Positions 57,567-64,000 of a stretch of 64,000 nucleotides of DNA are shown piece after piece. A model generated the notes under the pieces. It saw nothing but the letters and a program-made list of their open reading frames with translations. It ran no database searches and was not told the DNA's origin. The position numbers and the translations under genes are program-made. Position 1 is the stretch's first letter. Each line of letters starts with the position of its first letter. Origin of the DNA: Pseudomonadota bacterium (GTDB lineage: Bacteria > Myxococcota_A > UBA796 > UBA9615); NCBI GenBank assembly GCA_024229515.1, contig JAAESI010000038.1, positions 62,001 through 126,000 of the forward strand, in the 5' to 3' direction.

Positions 57567-59818
57567 TGAGCAGACGAACGCTCGGACTCATCGCGGTCCT
57601 GCTCGTGACGGCCGTCACGGGTGCGTTCGCGTGGCAGGTGAAGTTCGACAATTCGATCGAGGTCTGGTTCTTGGAGAAGGACCCGGACCTCATCTCGTAC
57701 CGGAACTTCACGACCCAGTTCGACAGCGATCAGATCGTCGTGCTCGCGTACGACGACCCCAACCTGTGGACCGAAGAGGGGCTGACCCGGCTGCGCACGC
57801 TGGGCGAGACGATGGTCGAGGTCGAGCGGGTCGCCGAGGCGCGGTCCATCGTCACCATCAACCAGATCGTGTCGGAGCCCGGCACGCTGACGGTGCGGCC
57901 GATGTGGGACCCGGACGAGCCGGTCAACCCGGCGGAGCTCAAGGACCGCGTGATGGGCGACAACCTGCTCGTCGGCACGCTGATCAACGCCGCCGGCCGG
58001 GTCCCCGCCGTCATCCTCACCGTCGATCACCTCATGGGGGAGACGCACCTCAAGCGGGTGCTCGCGCGCGACCTGCGCGCCGCCATCGAGCCGTTCGAGG
58101 CCGAGCACGGCATCACGGTCCGGGCTGCCGGCCCGACGCTCCTGGACGACGCATTCCTGCGCCACACCGAGCGCGACTTCATGCTGGTCATGCCGTTGAT
58201 GGTGCTGGTCATCATCGTCACGATCCTGTTCCTGTTCCGGTCGTGGCGGGCGCTCGTGCTCCCGCTGAGCGTGGTCGGGCTCGCCTCCTGCTGGGTCACC
58301 GGGTTCACGGTGATGCTCGGCCAGAAGCTGACGATCATCCACGGGATCATCTACCCGATGATCCTGGGGATCGGCATCGCCACGTCGGTGCACCTGCTGT
58401 CGCGCACGCTGCTGCTGCGGCGGCAGGGGATGGAGCCTCAGGAGGCGGGCTTCACCGCCCTGCGCCAGCTCCTGATGCCGAGCTTCTTCACCGCCGCGAC
58501 GACGGTGGCGGGGCTCAGCAGCCTGAACCTCGGCACGCTCGCTCCTCTGAAGCAGTTCGGCCAGGCCGGCGCGGTCGGGGTGATGGCGGCGTTCCTGCTG
58601 AACTACGCGCTGGGTCCGTGGCTGCTGCCGTGGCTGGCCGCGCACAAGAAGGCGTCGGCGGGCGAGTCGCCCCGGCTGGAGCGGCTGTGGGCGCGGTGGG
58701 ACAAGGCGCTGGCGTGGCTGGGGGAGCTGGCGTTGAACCACGCCGCCCCGGTGATGCTCGTGTCGGTGCTGCTGACGGGCGTCGGCCTCTGGGGCCTGAA
58801 CTACTTGGAGACCGGCAGTAACCCGGTCGAGTACTTCCACGAGCGCGACCCCGTGCGTCAGGACCTGGAGTTCATCGACAAGCAGCTCGCGGGCACGACG
58901 CGGCTGGAGGTCTTGATCGACACCGGCGAGGTGGACGGCGCCAAGAACCCCGACGTGCTCGAGGGCATGGAGACCGTTCAGGACTGGCTCGGCACGGTCG
59001 ATGGAGTCGGCGCCTCGGTGTCCCTGGCCGACTACATCAAGGTGCTCCGGCGGGCGCTGCGCGGAGGCGCAGAGGAGGAGGCGAAGCTTCCGACGGATCG
59101 GCACGAAGTGGCCCAGCTGCTGCTGCTGCTGGACGAGCCCGAGGAGATCGAGGCGTTCGTTGACTTCGACTTCCAGACCGCGCGCATCACCACGACGGTG
59201 CGGGCGAGCCAGGCAGACGACCTGACCAACCGGATCTCCGAGCTCGACGCGCTCCTGGAGGAGACGTTCCAGCCGCCGACGTCGGCGCTGTCGACGGGGA
59301 TGAGCAAGCTCATCGCGAACATGGACCGCTACCTGTTCCAGTCGGCCACGCAGTCGATGGCGTTGGCGTTCGTGACGGTGCTGGTCTTCATGGGGCTGGC
59401 GCTGCGGTCGGTGCGGCTGGGGTTGTTCTCGATGATCCCGAACATCCTCCCGGTGGCGCTCGTCATCGGGATCATGGGCTGGGTCGGCATCCGCCTCGAC
59501 CCGGGAACGACGATGATCGGCGCGGTCGCGTTGGGGCTGGTGGTCGACAACACCGTGCACTTCCTCCACCACCTGCGGGAGCGGGTGCACGCCGGCGATG
59601 ACATCCACGACGCGTTGATCGACACGCTGATGAAGACCGGGCGCGCGGTGGTGACCACGTCGGTGGTGCTGGTGCTGGGCTTCGAGCTGATGCTGCTGGC
59701 GTCGTTCAACCCGAACATCTACTTCGGGTTGCTGACGGGCCTCGCCATCGCCATCGCGCTGGTCGCCGACCTCGTCGTGCTCCCCGCCGCCCTCGTCCTG
59801 ATCAAGCCGAAGCTCTGA
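57566..59818 (+). CDS. RND superfamily (MMPL/HpnN-like) transporter
   Basis: 750 residues from GTG 57566. One N-terminal helix, a large periplasmic loop (FDNSIEVWFLEKDPDLISYR), then two sets of five to six transmembrane helices (LVMPLMVLVIIVTILFLFRS; MIPNILPVALVIGIMGWVGI) with a second loop between. The conserved VDNTVHFLHHLRE of SSD/MMPL proteins is present. HpnN-type members shuttle lipids such as hopanoids to the outer membrane; lipid export is plausible but unproven. Coupled with the enoyl-CoA hydratase gene. Confidence 0.9.
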   Translation: MSRRTLGLIAVLLVTAVTGAFAWQVKFDNSIEVWFLEKDPDLISYRNFTTQFDSDQIVVLAYDDPNLWTEEGLTRLRTLGETMVEVERVAEARSIVTINQIVSEPGTLTVRPMWDPDEPVNPAELKDRVMGDNLLVGTLINAAGRVPAVILTVDHLMGETHLKRVLARDLRAAIEPFEAEHGITVRAAGPTLLDDAFLRHTERDFMLVMPLMVLVIIVTILFLFRSWRALVLPLSVVGLASCWVTGFTVMLGQKLTIIHGIIYPMILGIGIATSVHLLSRTLLLRRQGMEPQEAGFTALRQLLMPSFFTAATTVAGLSSLNLGTLAPLKQFGQAGAVGVMAAFLLNYALGPWLLPWLAAHKKASAGESPRLERLWARWDKALAWLGELALNHAAPVMLVSVLLTGVGLWGLNYLETGSNPVEYFHERDPVRQDLEFIDKQLAGTTRLEVLIDTGEVDGAKNPDVLEGMETVQDWLGTVDGVGASVSLADYIKVLRRALRGGAEEEAKLPTDRHEVAQLLLLLDEPEEIEAFVDFDFQTARITTTVRASQADDLTNRISELDALLEETFQPPTSALSTGMSKLIANMDRYLFQSATQSMALAFVTVLVFMGLALRSVRLGLFSMIPNILPVALVIGIMGWVGIRLDPGTTMIGAVALGLVVDNTVHFLHHLRERVHAGDDIHDALIDTLMKTGRAVVTTSVVLVLGFELMLLASFNPNIYFGLLTGLAIAIALVADLVVLPAALVLIKPKL

Positions 59819-59850
59819 TCACGCGGGACATGGGCCCCGCGTCCGGTCAA

Positions 59851-59874
59851 CCCACAGCCCACAGCCCACAGCCC
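59851..59874 (+). repeat. Short tandem repeat, 7-bp unit CCCACAG, about 3.4 copies
   Basis: Units at 59851, 59858 and 59865 plus CCC, in the 59-bp gap between the convergent RND and secreted-protein genes. No U-run terminator is visible there. Confidence 0.65.
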
Positions 59875-59877
59875 AAA

Positions 59878-60615
59878 TCACCAGGTGACCGTCGCCTCGT
59901 CGCAGGCGATGTACTCGATGGTGACGTGGCCGTTCTCCGGCGGCTCGCCCGTCTCCTTGTAGGTGTACTGCCAGTCGAGGATGCCGCTGACGAGGCCCTG
60001 GCAGTCTTCGTCGTAGGTGAGCTCCTCGATGGAGCCGTCGAGGGTGAACTCGATGCCGCCGATGGTGGGCAGGTTCCCGGTGGTGAGGCCGTAGGCGTAG
60101 TCGACGTCGTAGACGCCGTCGAGCACCGTGTCGGACCAGGTGAAGTCGCTGCCCCAGTGGGACTGCCAGCCGATCGAGATCCCCGAGGCGGCGACGCCGA
60201 AGTCGAAGTCCAGATCGGCGTCCGCGGCTCCCTCGGAGTAATGGTAGGCGCCGTTGAGGTGGAACTCGACGGCGGCGCCGTCCCCCGAGGCGGAGAACTC
60301 GCAGTCGGCGTACTCCACGCCGTCGTCCAGCTCGGTGACGCAGTCCGGCCACGGATCGCGGCCTTCGTCGACGATGGACAGACCCGTGCTGCCGCCTCCG
60401 CCGTCGGCGTTCTTGCGGAGCGCCATGAAGCTCGTGTGCAGGTTGGAGCTCGACGCGACGGAGCCCTGGCCGAGATCGCCGGAGGCATCTTGAGCGCTGA
60501 ACAGGCCGCCGCCGCCGACGCCGATCTGGGCGAGCTCATCGCCGGTGGCGTCGTGGGTAGTGCGGTAGCCGACAGCCGTGGTCAGGAGCAGGGTAAGGAG
60601 TAGTGCACGGTTCAT
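59878..60615 (-). CDS. Secreted protein of unknown function
   Basis: 245 residues. Signal peptide MNRALLLTLLLTTAVGYR. The mature protein is Gly/Ser/Asp-rich and beta-predicted (GGGGLFSAQDASGDLGQGSV, DADLDFDFGVAASGISIGWQ, TTGNLPTIGGIEFTLDGSIE) with four Cys (DCVTE, DCEFS, DCQGL, ACDEA). No domain recognised. Divergent from the Asp-tract lipoprotein with 39 bp between the start codons. Confidence 0.72.
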   Translation of the reverse strand: MNRALLLTLLLTTAVGYRTTHDATGDELAQIGVGGGGLFSAQDASGDLGQGSVASSSNLHTSFMALRKNADGGGGSTGLSIVDEGRDPWPDCVTELDDGVEYADCEFSASGDGAAVEFHLNGAYHYSEGAADADLDFDFGVAASGISIGWQSHWGSDFTWSDTVLDGVYDVDYAYGLTTGNLPTIGGIEFTLDGSIEELTYDEDCQGLVSGILDWQYTYKETGEPPENGHVTIEYIACDEATVTW

Positions 60616-60654
60616 TTTGTGATTGTGTCCTGTACGATCGGGGTGGAGGTACCT

Positions 60655-60963
60655 ATGACGCTGCGATCCTTGCTGATGCTAATGCTCCTTATGCTCCCCC
60701 TTGCCCTCGTGGGCTGTCCCGACGACGACGATGATTCGTCGGTCACCGACGACGACGACGCGACCGACGACGACGACGCGACCGACGACGACGACGCGAC
60801 CGACGACGACGACGCGACCGACGACGACGACTCGGCCGGCGATGACGACGACTCGTCCCACGACGACGATGACGACGATTCGGCTGACGACGATGACGAC
60901 GACTCGGCTGACGACGACGACGACGACTCGGCGCACGACGACGACGACTCCAGCGACGGCTAG
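60655..60963 (+). CDS. Asp-tract mini-lipoprotein
   Basis: 102 residues: signal peptide with lipobox LVGC (MTLRSLLMLMLLMLPLALVGC), then about 80 residues almost wholly Asp, Ala, Thr and Ser (DDDDAT units, later DDDDDDSA). No globular domain. GGAGG precedes the ATG. The same tract occurs as a linker in larger lipoproteins at 20946, 25202 and 38775, and before the tail of 34655, so this may be a remnant that lost its domain or a genuine polyanionic surface peptide. It overlaps the convergent Nudix gene by 4 bp. Confidence 0.72.
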   Translation: MTLRSLLMLMLLMLPLALVGCPDDDDDSSVTDDDDATDDDDATDDDDATDDDDATDDDDSAGDDDDSSHDDDDDDSADDDDDDSADDDDDDSAHDDDDSSDG

Positions 60964-61372
60964 TCGAGCGACGCCAACGCGGCCTGCACGATCAGGTCGT
61001 GATCGAACGCGAGTGATGGGAGCGCGTGCTGGTCGAACCAGCGCGCCTCCCTCGCGTCGTCCCCCGCCTGGGGCTCTCCGGGCGTGTCCTCACTGACGAA
61101 CGCGATGGCGATGGTCCAGCCGCGCGGGTCCCGACCGGGGTCCCCGAAGGCGCGGAACTGCCGCAGCGTGCCCGCTTTCAGTCCGGTCTCTTCGAGCAGC
61201 TCGCGGCGCGCCGCGGTCTCGAGGTCCTCGCCCTCGTCGACGAACCCCCCGGGCAGGGCCCAGCGGCCCGCGAAGGGCTCGCGATCCCGCTGGATGAGCA
61301 AGATCTGCGAGCCCCGCAGGACGATGAGGTCGACGGTGACCGCGGGGCGCGGCCACTCGTAGGAGTGGGTGG

Positions 61373-63229
<1,857 letters not shown>

Positions 63230-63266
63230 TACGTCTCCCGAATAGCCGGCTTGTGCCGGAAGGTGA

Positions 63267-63282
63267 TTGATTGTTCAGTCAA
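63267..63282. promoter_or_regulatory. Imperfect palindrome upstream of acyl-CoA dehydrogenase, possible operator
   Basis: TTGATTGTTCAGTCAA has dyad symmetry TTGA-n-TG-nn-CA-n-TCAA. It lies in the 119-bp region between the divergent acyl-CoA dehydrogenase and LuxR-type genes and resembles TetR-family sites found near fatty-acid genes. No TetR gene is in the window. Confidence 0.45.
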
Positions 63283-63348
63283 TTTTCGATTCGGTCAACC
63301 CCGAGCGGTGGGTTGTTGGGGCAATGGCCCGGCTGGTACATCACTCCG

Positions 63349-63911
63349 ATGGCAGAAGACGGAAGCGACGTTCCAGCACGGGCGGCCTGGGAGCGAAGTC
63401 GCGTCCCCCTCATCTTCCTGACCACCGACGGTCGGGTCGCAGCGGTCAACGAGGCCGCAACGAAGAAGTTCGGCCTGGTGGGGGGCGAACAGGAGCTCCC
63501 GGAGTGGATCGCGTCGTTCGTGGCCGAGCGGGTGCAGACCCTCGCCAAGCTCGACGATCCCGGCAGCGACTACGAGTGGGCCGCCAGCACGCAGGGTTCG
63601 ACCTACCGGCTCGGCCTCGCGCGGATCGAGGACGATGCCCAGCCCGAGGTCCAGTGGTTGATCTCGGTGGAGCGGGGCGGCCCGACGATGATCGAGATCG
63701 TCGACATCGCGGAAGAGCGGTTCGGGCTGAGCGAGCGCGAGGCGGAGGTGATCGCCCTGCTGTCGGACGGCCTCTCGAACCGTCAGATGGCGGCTGCGCT
63801 GGAGATCCGGAGCAGACGGTGAAGTACCACCTGCAGTCGATCATGAAGAAGTCAGGGACGTCGAGCCGGACCGAGCTGCTCGCCCGGCTCTTCGGCATCC
63901 ACGTCGGCTAG
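63349..63911 (+). CDS. LuxR-family regulator with PAS-like N-terminus, frameshifted near 63810
   Basis: N-terminal ~110 residues look PAS-like (VPLIFLTTDGRVAAVNEAAT, LGLARIEDDAQPEVQWLISV). The LuxR helix-turn-helix begins FGLSEREAEVIALLSDGLSN, RQMAAALEI and is cut by TGA at 63820-63822. The neighbouring frame supplies EQTVKYHLQSIMKKSGTSSR, TELLARLFGIHVG to the stop at 63911. One extra G after the GG at 63809-63810 restores the HTH, giving about 187 residues. Divergent from the acyl-CoA dehydrogenase, which it might regulate. Confidence 0.72.
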
Positions 63912-64000
63912 AGGTCGTCCCCTTCGGCGACGGTCACCGGCAGAGCTTCGCTGACCCGCCAGGTGTGCTCGCCCGCACCTTCATCGACTACCGCCTGGAG
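63908..64000 (-). CDS. C-terminal end of an unidentified gene running off the right edge
   Basis: Open minus-strand frame from the window edge to TAG at 63908-63910, about 30 residues (VVDEGAGEHTWRVSEALPVT, then VAEGDDL). Codon use is like the neighbours, and the stop overlaps the convergent LuxR stop. Too short to identify. Confidence 0.5.
   Translation of the reverse strand, partial: LQAVVDEGAGEHTWRVSEALPVTVAEGDDL

Noticed and set aside
59819-59877. Intrinsic terminator between convergent genes
   Set aside because: Only a CCCACAG tandem repeat is present, without a stem followed by a T run.
63795-63835. Programmed frameshift in the LuxR-type gene
   Set aside because: No slippery heptamer or downstream stem is evident, and similar indels occur in four other places.

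Overview
The window reads as a chromosomal segment of a high-GC bacterium of the Myxococcota (deltaproteobacterial) type. The supporting signs are tripartite C-termini of the MYXO-CTERM kind (Cys motif, hydrophobic helix, Arg cluster), myxobacterial cysteine-rich repeats, TSP3, MopE-like and FG-GAP repeat proteins, DUF4388 proteins fused to receiver, J or TPR modules, many Asp-tract lipoproteins of the form GC-DDDDD, and start/stop-coupled genes. This placement is inference from gene content. I recognised no rRNA, tRNA, CRISPR array, prophage or plasmid functions. Coding density is very high; the longest stretch without an intact gene is the insertion-sequence flank at 23578-23888.

Layout. 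1-4175: 3' part of a giant secreted protein with 34 alternating Cys/Asp repeat units and a lamin-tail domain. 4233-6941: aspS, yacG and a glycosyltransferase. 7085-9427: two small lipoproteins and an HtrA protease. 9504-17892: a tightly coupled operon with a receiver-DUF4388-TPR regulator, glnE, a DUF4388-J-TPR protein and an OmpA porin. 17925-28506: secreted and lipoprotein genes (FG-GAP, PI-PLC-like, MopE/fibrinogen-like), interrupted by a decayed IS1182-type element inserted at the stop codon of the PLC gene. 28609-32549: an Fe-S protein and an FAD oxidase with an internal duplication. 32589-39260: small conserved proteins, a MYXO-CTERM protein, a quinone reductase-like enzyme and lipoproteins. 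39285-39388: a 52-bp hairpin-forming tandem repeat. 39400-45175: the 2-oxoglutarate dehydrogenase operon yhbY-sucA-sucB-lpdA. 45252-51478: phosphatase, haem-binding histidine kinase, tesB, hpt and ridA. 51463-53916: two TPM proteins divergent from a LemA-like gene. 53913-54917: a peroxiredoxin and a cysteine-free PerR, each preceded by the same 17-bp palindrome. 54988-64000: PepF peptidase, enoyl-CoA hydratase, an MMPL/RND transporter, secreted proteins, Nudix, acyl-CoA dehydrogenase, a LuxR-type regulator and the end of one more gene.

How the genes fit together: much of the window serves the cell envelope (repeat proteins, lipoproteins, OmpA, HtrA, RND). The rest covers central and lipid metabolism (TCA E1-E2-E3, TesB, ECH, ACAD), nitrogen control (GlnE) and peroxide response (PerR-Prx).

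Data quality: four otherwise convincing genes (7518-7885, 17925-20967, 48938-50499, 63349-63911) and the transposase each carry a single-base frameshift, in or next to short G/C runs. Assembly indels are therefore a serious alternative to true mutation. Separately, two genes (6258-6941 and 52056-53150) have clearly coding N-termini with no ATG, GTG or TTG start available.
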